DNA of 64,000 nucleotides from Cupriavidus sp. D384 (lineage in GTDB: Bacteria > Pseudomonadota > Gammaproteobacteria > Burkholderiales > Burkholderiaceae). Position numbers and translations under genes: made by a program. The stretch spans positions 1-64,000 of the forward strand of contig NZ_BBQI01000102.1 of assembly GCF_001652915.1 (NCBI RefSeq), read 5' to 3'. This document shows positions 52,459 to 61,402 of the stretch, in pieces. The number at the start of each line of letters is the position of its first letter. Position 1 is the first letter of the stretch. The notes under the pieces are model-generated. The model was not told where the DNA came from. It searched no databases and worked only from the letters and a program-made list of their open reading frames with translations.

Positions 52459-53430
52459 ATGCAGTTGCCCCCGATTCCCGCCAACGAAGCGATCCGCCTG
52501 GCGACATTGCGGTCGCTCAACGTCCTCGACACCCCGCCTGAGGAACGTTTCGACCGCCTGACGCGCCTTGCCAAACGCCTGTTTGGCGTGCCCATCGCCG
52601 TGGTCAGCCTGGTCGATGCCAATCGCCAGTGGTTCAAGTCCTGCGAAGGGCTCGATGATTCGGAAGCGTCGCGCGACACATCGTTCTGCGGTCACGCCAT
52701 TTGTGGCGACGACATCCTGCTGATCCCCGATGCCACGCAGGATCTGCGCTTCCACGACAACCCGCTGGTCACCGGCGAGCCGCATATCCGCTTCTATGCC
52801 GGCCGGCCGTTATCGGCGCCCAATGGCGCCAAGATCGGCACGCTGTGCCTGATCGACCGCAAGCCGCGCGGTTTCGACGACGAAGACCGCGCGTTGCTGC
52901 ACGATCTGGCGCAGATGGCCGAGCAGGAACTGGCGGCCGTGCACATGGCTACCATGGACGAGCTGACGCTGCTGTCGAACCGGCGCGGCTTCACGGTGCT
53001 GGGCCAGCACGCGATCGAGCTGTGCCGGCGCCTAGGGCGGCCCGCCACGCTGGTGTTCTTCGATATGGATGGCTTCAAGCCGATCAACGACCGCTTCGGT
53101 CACGCCGAGGGCGACCGCGCGCTGTGCGCGTTTGGCGCGGAACTGCGTGCCGCGTTTCGGGAATCAGATGTCGTGGGGCGTATCGGCGGCGACGAATTCG
53201 CCGTGCTGCTGACCAATGCCGATGAGAACGGCTGCCAGGATGCCTTGGCCCGGCTTCAGTTGCAGCTCGATGCCTGGAACGCGCGCAACCCCCTGGGGTA
53301 TGCATTGCAGTTCAGCGCAGGGGCGATTGCCTTCGACCATCTGCGCCACGGCAATATCCAAGACCTGCTGGCCGAGGCGGACGCGGCCATGTATGCCAAC
53401 AAGGCCGCGCGCAAGGCACAGCGCCACTGA
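52459..53430 (+). CDS. GAF-GGDEF diguanylate cyclase
   Basis: This 323-residue cytosolic protein has a GAF domain (~25-155: RLFGVPIAVVSLVDANRQWFKS, FCGHAICGDDILLIPDA, GTLCLIDRKPR). A GGDEF domain (~165-320) follows with MDELTLLSNRRGF and VVGRIGGDEFAVLL. The active site is intact. An inhibitory RxxD site (RESD) lies five residues before GGDEF, so product feedback is likely. It makes c-di-GMP; the GAF ligand is unknown. Confidence 0.9.
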   Translation: MQLPPIPANEAIRLATLRSLNVLDTPPEERFDRLTRLAKRLFGVPIAVVSLVDANRQWFKSCEGLDDSEASRDTSFCGHAICGDDILLIPDATQDLRFHDNPLVTGEPHIRFYAGRPLSAPNGAKIGTLCLIDRKPRGFDDEDRALLHDLAQMAEQELAAVHMATMDELTLLSNRRGFTVLGQHAIELCRRLGRPATLVFFDMDGFKPINDRFGHAEGDRALCAFGAELRAAFRESDVVGRIGGDEFAVLLTNADENGCQDALARLQLQLDAWNARNPLGYALQFSAGAIAFDHLRHGNIQDLLAEADAAMYANKAARKAQRH

Positions 53431-53455
53431 CAGCGGACAGGGTGGGCGCGCAGGA

Positions 53456-54904
53456 TTAGCGCGGGCGCGGCGGGGTGCGGTCGGGCGCTGCGCGCATGAC
53501 GCCGGCGGCGATCTCGCCGGTCAGCGCATCGATGGCTTCGAGTTCGGCCTCGCCGATCACCACCGGCATGCGTGCGGCGCCCCAGTCGCCATAGATCATG
53601 GCGATGCAGCGGTTGCGGATCTTCACCGGAGCCAGCAGCACCGTGCGGGCGTCGGGCAGTGCATCGCGATACCAGCGCGGCATGCGGTGCGCCATCTCCG
53701 CGTCGAACGTATCCTCGATCAGCAGCGGCTTTGCCGACAGTCCGGCAAAGTGGAACACGTCGGGCACGAAGCCTTCCTCGAATGACAATGCGGGCAGCGC
53801 CTCGCGCATGCCGTCGCCAAAGCCCAGGCGCGCATGGAAGCGCCGCGTGGTGGGGTTCAGCATCATCAGGAAGCAGCGCGAGAAATCGAGAGCGCGCATG
53901 CTGGTTTCGAGCACCATCGGCGCCAGCTGCGAGACCGTCAGGCCGGCGCCTTCGCGTCGCACTTCGGCCAGACCCGCCTGCAACCGCTCCAGGACGTTTA
54001 CCGGCTGGGGGCCGTGCGGGGCACCGCCGTCTGTCGGCGTGGCGGCTTCCGATTCGGTGATCGACGTGCTGAGTGCCTCGGCCTGGCGCACGGCCACGCT
54101 GACATCGCCGGGATTCAGGCCCAGCATCTTGGCATGCGTGTTGAGCAGCGTCTCCACGGACGCCTCGTTACCCTCGCGCACCATCGTGACGGCGGCTTCC
54201 GCCGACACATGGGCGATGGCCGACAGCCAGTCCGAATGCGTTTCAAGCACGGTGTCGGCGGACAGCGTGCGCGGCTTCATGGCGTGCGCGATCAGGCCCG
54301 GCAGCCGCCATTTGCGCGCTGCCGCCTCGGCGATGTCTTCCAGCGACACCCCCAGCACCTCCAGCGCGGCCTCGTTCTCGGTCATCGGATGCGCGGCGCA
54401 CATGGCCTCCACGCGCTCCCATTCGTCCGGGAAGTAGAACACCAGCAGCAGGCGGCTCATGTGGTGCATCAGCGTGCAGACCACCGCTTCCTCGCCCTCG
54501 TTGATGCCGCGCGCCTGGGTCAGCGCACGCGTGATCTCGCCGGCCACCAGCGCACGCTGCAAGGCCTTCAGCGCCTGCGGGCGCTTGGGCGCCACGCCGT
54601 GGAAGTAGTCCAGCAGCTGGATGCCGAGCGTCAGGTGGCTGATGGCTTCCACGCCCAGCACCAGGATGGCGCGGGAGACCGTGGTGACCTCGCCGCCGAA
54701 AGACCGGTACATGGCCGAGTTGGCCAGCCGGATCACCTTCTGCGACAGGCTGAAGTCGGACAGCACGCTCGTTGCCATCTCGCCGACGGTCAGGTCGGCG
54801 TTGAGCGTCTTGAAGATGTTGTCGACGCAGTACTGCAGCGTGGGGAAATCCCCCTGCTGCGCCATCCGTGCCCACAGGGTCTCGAAGAACTCCGTCTTGG
54901 ACAT
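53456..54904 (-). CDS. HDOD domain protein with C-terminal GAF-like domain
   Basis: This 482-residue cytosolic protein has an N-terminal HDOD domain (~15-210: FPTLQYCVDNIFKTLNADLTVGEMATSVLSDFSLSQKVIRLANSAMY, LGVEAISHLTLGIQL, LMHHMSRLLLVFYFP). A GAF-like region (~310-470) follows, with RCFLMMLNPTTRRFHARLGFG and VLLAPVKIRNRCIAMIYGDW. HDOD proteins are signal-output modules lacking HD hydrolase residues. ATG 54904 shares a base with the stop of the GGDEF-EAL gene (TGATG), so the two are translated as a pair. Confidence 0.85.
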   Translation of the reverse strand: MSKTEFFETLWARMAQQGDFPTLQYCVDNIFKTLNADLTVGEMATSVLSDFSLSQKVIRLANSAMYRSFGGEVTTVSRAILVLGVEAISHLTLGIQLLDYFHGVAPKRPQALKALQRALVAGEITRALTQARGINEGEEAVVCTLMHHMSRLLLVFYFPDEWERVEAMCAAHPMTENEAALEVLGVSLEDIAEAAARKWRLPGLIAHAMKPRTLSADTVLETHSDWLSAIAHVSAEAAVTMVREGNEASVETLLNTHAKMLGLNPGDVSVAVRQAEALSTSITESEAATPTDGGAPHGPQPVNVLERLQAGLAEVRREGAGLTVSQLAPMVLETSMRALDFSRCFLMMLNPTTRRFHARLGFGDGMREALPALSFEEGFVPDVFHFAGLSAKPLLIEDTFDAEMAHRMPRWYRDALPDARTVLLAPVKIRNRCIAMIYGDWGAARMPVVIGEAELEAIDALTGEIAAGVMRAAPDRTPPRPR

Positions 54905-56673
54905 CAGGACGCCACCCGCTGCGTGAACACTTCGCCGTGGCCCATGATGAGCTTGCCGTCCAGCACCGCGTTTTCGAAGTCGGACGGGCTCAGGGCGCGC
55001 GCATAGCGCCATCCCTGCACCAAGTCGCAGCCCTGCGCGGCCAGCAACGCGCCCTGTGCGTCGGTCTCGACGCCCTCGGCAATTGCCACCAGGCCAAGCT
55101 CGCGGGCCAGCGACAGCACCGCCGACACGATGGTGCGCGCGTGCGGGGAGTCGAGCATGTCGGCCACGAAGCTGCGGTCCACCTTGAGCGCGGACAGCGG
55201 GAAGCGCCGCAGGTAGGACAGGCTCGAATACCCGGTGCCGAAGTCGTCCACGGCAAAGCGGATACCCAGCGCGCGCAGCGACAGCAGCAGGCGCTCGGCG
55301 GCCTGCGGGTCGGTCATCAGCGCGCTTTCGGTGATTTCCAGCACCAGGCGGTCGGCGCTGATGCCGGCGTCCTGGATCGCGCCGCGCACGCTGTCGTAGA
55401 AGTTGGGGTGCAGGAACTGCACGGCCGATACGTTCACCGACATATGGCCCACGCGGATACCCTGGGCATCCCAGGCGGCCAGCTGCGCGCAGGCGCAGCG
55501 CAGTGCCCACGCGCCCAGATGCTTGATCAGGCCGTTCTTCTCCGCCACGGGGATGAACACGTCGGGACGGATGTACTCGCCGGCGTGCTCCCAGCGCATC
55601 AGCGCCTCCACCGCGCAGATCTCGCCGGAGGCCGGCCACACGATGGGCTGGTAATGCAGCAGGAATTCGCCGTTCTGCACCGCCTCGAACATGCTCTGCT
55701 CGATCCGGAACTGCTCGTCGAGCCGGCGATCCAGTTCGGGCGAATAGACGCAGTAGCGGTTCTTGCCCAGCGCCTTGGCCTCGTACATTGCCAGGTCGGC
55801 GCGGCGCAGCCATTGCGATTCGCTCTGCGGGGCTTCGGTCGAGAACGCCAGGCCGATGCTTGTGGTGATCCGCACATGGCAGCCGCCCAGCAGGAACGGC
55901 TGGCGGCATACGTGAATCACGCGCTCCAGGATACGCACGGCGTCGGCCTCGGACTCCAGGCCGTCCATCAGCAGCACGAACTCGTCGCCGCCAAGGCGGG
56001 CCACGCTATGGTGCGTGCGCACGGTGTCCTGCAGCCGCCCGCCCACTTCCTTGAGCAGCGCGTCGCCAAATTCATGGCCCAGGGAGTCGTTGATGTTCTT
56101 GAACCCGTCCAGGTCCATCAGTGCCAGCGCGAACGACTGCCGGGACGCCGGGCCGGACGTGTATTCCTCGATCCGCTTGCGGATGAAGGCGCGGTTGCCC
56201 ACGCCCGTCAACGGATCCAGGAAGGCACGCTCGGTCAGTTGCCGCTCGGACTCCACCCAGTCGGTGATGTCGTGGCCGAACAGCAGCAGGCTGGCCACGC
56301 CACCGGCGGCACGATGATGGCTCACGCGCAGGTCGATCCAGCCCGGGCCGCCGCCGCCCACCACCCGCACACGCTCGCGCCGGGCGGCGTGATCCTGCGC
56401 ACAGCCCTGCAGCATGCGCGCCACGCGTTCGCGCGATTCCAGCGCGATCAGGTCGAGTACGGAGGTGTGCAGCAGGTAGTCCAGCGGATAGACCAGCAGG
56501 TCGGCCGTGGTTTCGGTTGCTTCGAGGATGCGGCCCTGGGTGTCGACCCGCATGGCCAGCGCGCCGGAAGCCTCCAGCAACGCCCAGGCCTCGTCCCCGG
56601 CAGGGGTGGCACCGGCCAGCCGGCGATCGGCGGGCTCGGGTGCCAGGGCGACATCGTATGCAAGCGCGGTCAT
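54904..56673 (-). CDS. PAS-GGDEF-EAL c-di-GMP enzyme
   Basis: This 589-residue protein has a PAS domain (~30-145), a GGDEF domain (~150-315: LDPLTGVGNRAFI, RLGGDEFVLLMDG) and an EAL domain (~330-580: AVEALMRWEH, ITESALM, DDFGTGYSSLSYL, KVDRSFV). The GGDEF and EAL catalytic residues look complete, so synthesis, degradation or GTP-stimulated phosphodiesterase activity are all possible. The RxxD site before GGDEF is not evident. ATG 56673 begins the protein; it is coupled to the HDOD gene. Confidence 0.9.
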   Translation of the reverse strand: MTALAYDVALAPEPADRRLAGATPAGDEAWALLEASGALAMRVDTQGRILEATETTADLLVYPLDYLLHTSVLDLIALESRERVARMLQGCAQDHAARRERVRVVGGGGPGWIDLRVSHHRAAGGVASLLLFGHDITDWVESERQLTERAFLDPLTGVGNRAFIRKRIEEYTSGPASRQSFALALMDLDGFKNINDSLGHEFGDALLKEVGGRLQDTVRTHHSVARLGGDEFVLLMDGLESEADAVRILERVIHVCRQPFLLGGCHVRITTSIGLAFSTEAPQSESQWLRRADLAMYEAKALGKNRYCVYSPELDRRLDEQFRIEQSMFEAVQNGEFLLHYQPIVWPASGEICAVEALMRWEHAGEYIRPDVFIPVAEKNGLIKHLGAWALRCACAQLAAWDAQGIRVGHMSVNVSAVQFLHPNFYDSVRGAIQDAGISADRLVLEITESALMTDPQAAERLLLSLRALGIRFAVDDFGTGYSSLSYLRRFPLSALKVDRSFVADMLDSPHARTIVSAVLSLARELGLVAIAEGVETDAQGALLAAQGCDLVQGWRYARALSPSDFENAVLDGKLIMGHGEVFTQRVAS

Positions 56674-56949
56674 GTATCTGTTATGCCCGAAGTCCCGTGG
56701 ACGCAGGACAGATATCGGATGGATTCTTGTGAAACTAAAGCGCCGGTTGCCCGTGGGACAAAACCAGTCCGGGTGGGATATCCAACCTGGAACATGACCT
56801 CTGGTTTGAAACGGGACCGGACGTGACGACAACGGCGATTCTAATACGAGCTAGCGTCCGCCTGAACACCGCATGGAGAAACGGATTGCGGGAATCGGCG
56901 CGGCTGCAACACGGGGCCGGGGCCGCCGTGCGGCCGGACATCGTCGGGA
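56674..56949. other. Upstream part of the ilvA leader gap
   Basis: The 468-bp gap between the EAL gene and the threonine deaminase gene begins here. I see no gene in this part; the attenuator occupies the right part. TTGACA at 56950-56955 may be the -35 element of the leader, but a good -10 is not visible. Confidence 0.35.
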
Positions 56950-56986
56950 TTGACACAATATGCATAAATCCGTGACACTCGCTGCC

Positions 56987-57049
56987 ATGACCTGTTCCGG
57001 CCTGAACATCATCGCGATTATTCGCACCATTCCTCGAATGGTGGGTTAG
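56987..57049 (+). CDS. Isoleucine-rich leader peptide of the ilvA attenuator
   Basis: This 20-codon frame contains NIIAIIRTI: five Ile codons at 57008-57022 and 57029-57031, plus Thr, Leu and Val. It ends at TAG just before a T-tailed terminator and 92 bp upstream of threonine deaminase. That is the layout of amino-acid attenuator leaders. The ribosome-binding site is poor, which is the main reservation. Confidence 0.7.
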   Translation: MTCSGLNIIAIIRTIPRMVG

Positions 57050-57096
57050 CGCGCGTCCGGAACAGACAACAACCCGCCCAACGAGGCGGGTTTTTT
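57025..57096 (+). promoter_or_regulatory. Transcription attenuator for threonine deaminase
   Basis: Three exclusive pairings are visible. The 1:2 pause hairpin is CACCATTC/GAATGGTG (57025-57032 with 57036-57043). The 2:3 antiterminator is GGTGGGTT with AACCCGCC (57040-57047 with 57071-57078, one G-U pair). The 3:4 terminator is CCCGCC/GGCGGG (57073-57078 with 57085-57090) followed by TTTTTT. A ribosome stalled at the leader Ile codons would cover region 1 and favour 2:3, allowing read-through when isoleucine is scarce. Confidence 0.75.
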
Positions 57097-57141
57097 GTGG
57101 CCGCCTCCTGGGGACCCCCCGACTTCAGACAGGAGCGTTCC

Positions 57142-58251
57142 ATGCCGCAACCCACGGTTCCCGCCGTCCCCGCACCCCCCCGGTACCCCGCTGCCGGCGC
57201 TGCTTCTTCCGCGTCTTCTTCGCTTCTGCGCGCAGATGCCGAGGCGATCGACGCAGATGACTACCTGAGGCGGATCCTGACGGCCCGCGTCTACGACGTG
57301 GCGCGCGAAACGCCGCTCGACCTGGCGCCCGCGCTGTCGGCGCGGCTGGGCCACCAGGTCTGGCTCAAGCGCGAGGATCACCAGCCCGTTTTCTCGTTCA
57401 AGGTGCGCGGCGCCTACAACAAGATGGCCAACCTGCCGGCCGATGCGCTGGCGCGCGGCGTGATCACGGCATCGGCCGGCAACCATGCCCAGGGCGTGGC
57501 GCTGTCGGCGGCGCGGCTCGGCGTGCGGGCCGTGATCGTGGTGCCGCAGACCGCGCCCGAGGTCAAGGTGGATGCCGTGCGGGCCCACGGCGGCGACATG
57601 GTGGAGGTGGTGCAGGCTGGCGAGTCGTATTCCGACGCCTACGACCACGCGATGGCGATGCAGCGCGAGCAGGCGCTGACTTTCATCCCGGCCTTTGACG
57701 ATCCCGACGTGATTGCCGGCCAGGGCACGGTGGGCATGGAAATCCTGCGCCAGCACCGCGGCGCGCTTGACGCCGTATTCGTGCCGATTGGCGGTGGCAG
57801 CCTGGCGGCCGGCGTGGCGGCCTATATCAAGGCGGTGCGGCCTGAGGTGCAGGTCATCGGCGTGCAGACCGAGGATTCGTGCGCGATGGCGCGCTCACTG
57901 GCCGCCGGAGAGCGCGTGACGCTGGATTCGGTGGGGTTGTTTTCCGATGGCACGGCGGTCAAGCGCGTGGGCGAGGAGACCTTCCGGCTCTGCCGGCATC
58001 TGCTCGATGGGGTGCTGACCGTGGATACCGATGCGCTATGCGCGGCCATCAAGGACATCTTCCAGGACACCCGGAGCCTGGTGGAACCGGCTGGCGCGCT
58101 GGCCGTGGCGGGGCTGAAGCAGTATGCGGGCCGCCAGCCGCAAGGCACGCGGCAGGCGCTGGTGGCGATCACGTCGGGGGCGAACATGAATTTCGACCGC
58201 CTGCGCATCGTGGCGGAGCGGGCCGAGGCCGTGGAGGCCGCCGCCCGCTAG
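57142..58251 (+). CDS. ilvA: Threonine ammonia-lyase, short form without regulatory domains
   Basis: This 369-residue PLP enzyme aligns with the catalytic half of biosynthetic IlvA: LKREDHQPVFSFKVRGAY (PLP Lys87), ITASAGNHAQGVALSAARLG, GQGTVGMEILRQ, PIGGGSLAAGVA, GLFSDGTAVKRVGEETFRL and SGANMNFDRLRIVAERAE. It then stops, so the ~150-residue ACT-like isoleucine-binding domains of E. coli IlvA are missing. It converts threonine to 2-oxobutyrate, the first step to isoleucine. AGGAG precedes ATG 57142. Control by an Ile leader upstream supports a biosynthetic rather than catabolic role. Confidence 0.88.
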   Translation: MPQPTVPAVPAPPRYPAAGAASSASSSLLRADAEAIDADDYLRRILTARVYDVARETPLDLAPALSARLGHQVWLKREDHQPVFSFKVRGAYNKMANLPADALARGVITASAGNHAQGVALSAARLGVRAVIVVPQTAPEVKVDAVRAHGGDMVEVVQAGESYSDAYDHAMAMQREQALTFIPAFDDPDVIAGQGTVGMEILRQHRGALDAVFVPIGGGSLAAGVAAYIKAVRPEVQVIGVQTEDSCAMARSLAAGERVTLDSVGLFSDGTAVKRVGEETFRLCRHLLDGVLTVDTDALCAAIKDIFQDTRSLVEPAGALAVAGLKQYAGRQPQGTRQALVAITSGANMNFDRLRIVAERAEAVEAAAR

Positions 58252-58259
58252 GGCATCCA

Positions 58260-58299
58260 CGCCAGCCGGCGGCCCGGGTTGCCCGGGCGCTGGCTGGCG
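58260..58299. terminator. Compound hairpin between convergent genes
   Basis: The outer stem CGCCAGCC/GGCTGGCG (58260-58267 with 58292-58299) encloses the inner stem GCCCGGG/CCCGGGC (58272-58278 with 58282-58288). It lies between the ilvA and AAHS-transporter stops. No T-tract is present. Confidence 0.5.
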
Positions 58300-58306
58300 G
58301 TCGATA

Positions 58307-59776
58307 TCAGGACTGGAAGTCTTCGGCGTCCACGTCGTAGTTGGCCGGCTCCCAGCGAATCGCCAGCAGTGCCACCAGGCCCGCCAGCGGTGCCAGGGCG
58401 ATGACCCAGAACACCTTGGTGGACAGCGCGGCGGCCAGCACCGGGAACAGGAACAGCGACGCGGTGGAGCTGCCGCGCATCAGCGTCTGGTTGAAGCCCA
58501 CGCCCACGCCGCGCAGCGACGTCGGGTAGCTCAGCGACGCATAGGTCATGGTATGCGCGCCCGGGCCAAAGCCCTGGCCCAGCAGGAACAGCGCCAGGAA
58601 CGAGATGGCAATGACCACTTCCACGCCACCGGCGGGCTTGCCCACCAGGGCCAGGCCCACCAGCGCGGCCAGCTGGAACGCGTAGCCGGTGACGGTCAGC
58701 TTCCAGGCGCCGGTCTTGGGCACCAGGTGCACACCAATCAGGCCACCGACGAAGGCGAACAGCAGGTTCAGCGCCAGCGACACCAGGATGGTGGTCAGCA
58801 TGGTCTGCGCCAGGAAGCTGGCGATGATCACCGGCAGGCCGAAGGCCACCGCGTTATAGGCAAACGACGATGCAATCGACATGACCGTGGCCAGCACGGT
58901 GCGACGCGCGTACACGCCCTTGAGCAGCAGGCCGTAGTTGCGCCACGACGCCGGGCGCTTGGGCGGTTCCACCACGGCATCGGGGGCCACCTCGGCATCG
59001 ATGCCATACGACTTCCGCAGGATCCTGGCGGCACCCTGGAGGTCGCCCTGGTTGGCCGCCCACACCGGCGATTCGCTCATGTAGCGGCTGCGCACGGCAA
59101 TGATGATCAGCGCCGGCACGGCGCCGAAGCCAAGGATGATGCGCCACAGCAGGCCGCTGTGCGATTCCGGCAGGATCGAGTAGCAGCCCAGCACCAGCAG
59201 GTACGAGACGCAGATCGCCGCATACCAGGTGGGGCACCACATCGCCACCCGTGCGGCCTTGTTGCCGTGTCCCTTGAGCTTGGAGAACTCGGCCAGGAAG
59301 GCCATGGCCACCGGCAGGTCGATACCGACGCCAAGGCCCATCACAAAGCGGGCGCCGGCCAGCACATACTCGTTCGGTGCCAGTGCGCAGGCGATGGCGG
59401 CGATCACGAAGCAGAGCATGTCGGCCATGAACACGCGGTAGCGGCCGATACGGTCGGTGAGATAGCCCCCCAGGAACGCGCCGACAATCGCACCAAACGT
59501 GATGGCCGAGGCCACCATGCCGGTGCCAGCCGGTGTCAGGCCGAATTCCCTGGTGACGTCCTTCAGGCCGAAGGCCAGGGCGCCCAGGTCATAGGCGTCC
59601 AGGAAAATGCCGCCCAGCGCGATGGCTACCACGATGCGGGCGTTGCTGACGGCGGCGCCGCCATCGTTGACGAGCCGCGCCACATCGGCGGCGGAACGAA
59701 TAACGGCCTTGGACGGCGCGGCCGTCTGGGCGGAAGCCTGTGCACCGGCGGGCGACAGGGCGAGATCGACTGACAT
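58307..59776 (-). CDS. MFS transporter, AAHS-like
   Basis: This 489-residue, 12-helix protein has GGIFLDAYDLGALAFGLKDVTREFGLTPAGTGMVAS (D-loop of aromatic acid/H+ symporters), GGYLTDRIGRYRVFMADML and the mid-loop YMSESPVWAANQGDLQGAARIL. AAHS members import hydroxybenzoates and similar acids. ATG 59776 has no clear ribosome-binding site. It is divergent from an SDR gene across a 239-bp gap; a joint role is possible but unproven. Confidence 0.85.
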   Translation of the reverse strand: MSVDLALSPAGAQASAQTAAPSKAVIRSAADVARLVNDGGAAVSNARIVVAIALGGIFLDAYDLGALAFGLKDVTREFGLTPAGTGMVASAITFGAIVGAFLGGYLTDRIGRYRVFMADMLCFVIAAIACALAPNEYVLAGARFVMGLGVGIDLPVAMAFLAEFSKLKGHGNKAARVAMWCPTWYAAICVSYLLVLGCYSILPESHSGLLWRIILGFGAVPALIIIAVRSRYMSESPVWAANQGDLQGAARILRKSYGIDAEVAPDAVVEPPKRPASWRNYGLLLKGVYARRTVLATVMSIASSFAYNAVAFGLPVIIASFLAQTMLTTILVSLALNLLFAFVGGLIGVHLVPKTGAWKLTVTGYAFQLAALVGLALVGKPAGGVEVVIAISFLALFLLGQGFGPGAHTMTYASLSYPTSLRGVGVGFNQTLMRGSSTASLFLFPVLAAALSTKVFWVIALAPLAGLVALLAIRWEPANYDVDAEDFQS

Positions 59777-60015
59777 TTGTATTTGTTCGAGGGCGCTGGA
59801 AATGGGAAGGCGAGCGCCTCCCAGCACTCGCCCAGTCAGCGTCGAATCGTACGACAACCGCATCGCCAACCCAAATGCATTATTGTTATATCTTTAAAAC
59901 GGCACCTGCCGTGCCCAAGAGAAACCTGGGCCGCATGCCCCAGTGCCTCGCCGTGTGTTGTACGATGACCATCATGTCAGCACTTGCTTAACCATCGAGA
60001 ACGGAGACACCGAGC

Positions 60016-60774
60016 ATGACAAAGCGGGCAAAGGTCGCATTGGTCACAGGCGCAGCGCGCGGCATCGGCAAGGCGGTGGCCCAGGCCATGCTGGCCGACG
60101 GCTATCAGGTAGTGCTGGCGGGCCGCACCGCCGAAACGCTGGAAGCGCTGGCCGAACAGGCCGGGGCGGCGGGGCAGACGGCGCTGGCCGTGCAGTGCGA
60201 TGTCAGCAATCCGGCGTCGGTGGATGCGTTGTACGAAAGAGTGCGCCAGCGCTTTGGCCGTCTGGATGTGCTGTTCAACAACGCTGGCATCAACGCGCCG
60301 GCCATCGGCATCGACGAACTGTCGTTCGAACAGTGGAAGGCCGTGCTGGATACCAACCTGACCGGCGCATTCCTGTGCGCCCGCGGCGCCTTTGCGCTGA
60401 TGAAGGCGCAGGACCCGCGCGGCGGCCGGATCATCAACAACGGGTCGATCTCGGCCCATGCGCCGCGCCCGAACACGGTGCCCTACACCGCGACCAAGCA
60501 TGCCATCACGGGCCTGACCAAGAGCCTGTCGCTCGATGGCCGCGCCTATGACATTGCCTGCGGCCAGATCGATATCGGTAACGCGGGTACCGACATGGCA
60601 AACCGCATGGCGCGCGGCGTGCCGCAGGCCAACGGCGAAATCCGGCCGGAACCGCTGATGGACGTGGCGCATATCGCCAGTTCGGTGCTGCACATGGCTA
60701 ACCTGCCGCTCGACGCCAACGTGCAGTTCATGACCGTGATGGCGACGAAAATGCCGTTCGTCGGGCGCGGCTGA
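60016..60774 (+). CDS. SDR family oxidoreductase
   Basis: This 252-residue Rossmann-fold enzyme has the nucleotide motif TGAARGIGKAV (~12-22), NNAG (~90), the catalytic Ser in INNGSISAH and YTATK. ARGG-type loops suggest NAD(H) preference is not readable. The motif GQIDIGNAGTDMANRM resembles the C-terminal substrate lid. The substrate is unknown. CGGAGACACCGAGC precedes ATG 60016. Confidence 0.88.
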   Translation: MTKRAKVALVTGAARGIGKAVAQAMLADGYQVVLAGRTAETLEALAEQAGAAGQTALAVQCDVSNPASVDALYERVRQRFGRLDVLFNNAGINAPAIGIDELSFEQWKAVLDTNLTGAFLCARGAFALMKAQDPRGGRIINNGSISAHAPRPNTVPYTATKHAITGLTKSLSLDGRAYDIACGQIDIGNAGTDMANRMARGVPQANGEIRPEPLMDVAHIASSVLHMANLPLDANVQFMTVMATKMPFVGRG

Positions 60775-60789
60775 CCGGCTATCCGCGAA

Positions 60790-61305
60790 TCACTGTGCCG
60801 GCCGTCCCGTGCGGCCGGCCATGAATGCGGCGGCGTCGGCCGCCGTCATGCCGCGTTCGTCGCGTGCCTCCGGATCGGCGCCGTGGCGCTTCAGCAGTTC
60901 GACGATCTCCGCACGCTGGAACATCGCCGCCACCATCAGCGCCGTGCGGCCGTCGGGCGATGCACCTTCGACGTCCGCCCCATGCTCCAGCAGGATTTCG
61001 ATGATTTCCTGATACCCCTTGTAGGCGGCCCCGGCAATCGGCGTCTGTCCCATCGCGTTGCCCGTGTCGGGTGACGCGCCGGCGGCCAGCAACATGCGCA
61101 GTGCATCGGCATGGCCGTGATAGGCGGCCAGCATCACCAGGCTGTCGCCCTTTTCGTTACGCAGGTTCGGTGGCATGCCGCGTTCGATCAGCGCCGCCAG
61201 CGCGGCCACGTCGCCATTGCGCGCCAGGTCGAACACCTGGCCCAGCGCGGCGATCATGCGGGCTTCTTCATCGGCGGTCATGGTGGGGGCTTGGGTTTGA
61301 TCCAT
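60790..61305 (-). CDS. Ankyrin-repeat protein beside catalase
   Basis: This 171-residue protein has about four ankyrin repeats (~40-165: KGDSLVMLAAYHGHADALRMLLAAGASPD, MGQTPIAGAAYKGYQEIIEILLEHGADVE, DGRTALMVAAMFQRAEIVELLKRHGADPE). No signal peptide is visible. It lies downstream of and co-directional with catalase. In Pseudomonas aeruginosa the neighbouring AnkB is needed for full KatB activity, so a catalase-helper role is plausible. ATG 61305 begins the protein. Confidence 0.85.
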   Translation of the reverse strand: MDQTQAPTMTADEEARMIAALGQVFDLARNGDVAALAALIERGMPPNLRNEKGDSLVMLAAYHGHADALRMLLAAGASPDTGNAMGQTPIAGAAYKGYQEIIEILLEHGADVEGASPDGRTALMVAAMFQRAEIVELLKRHGADPEARDERGMTAADAAAFMAGRTGRPAQ

Positions 61306-61331
61306 CTGATGCTCTCGTCTTGCAGTGGTAG

Positions 61332-61387
61332 AGAGGGCGGGACGCGCCCGCCCTCTGCCCCGGGCCTCTCCCGTGGGCGGGAGAGGC
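61332..61387. repeat. Two stem-loops in the kat-ank gap, including palindrome copy 6
   Basis: AGAGGGCGGG/CCCGCCCTCT (61332-61341 with 61347-61356) is followed by GCCTCTCCCG/CGGGAGAGGC (61364-61373 with 61378-61387). The second belongs to the dispersed GC-rich palindrome family. They may partly terminate catalase transcription before the ankyrin gene. Confidence 0.65.
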
Positions 61388-61402
61388 AAACGCCCAGGGG
61401 GC

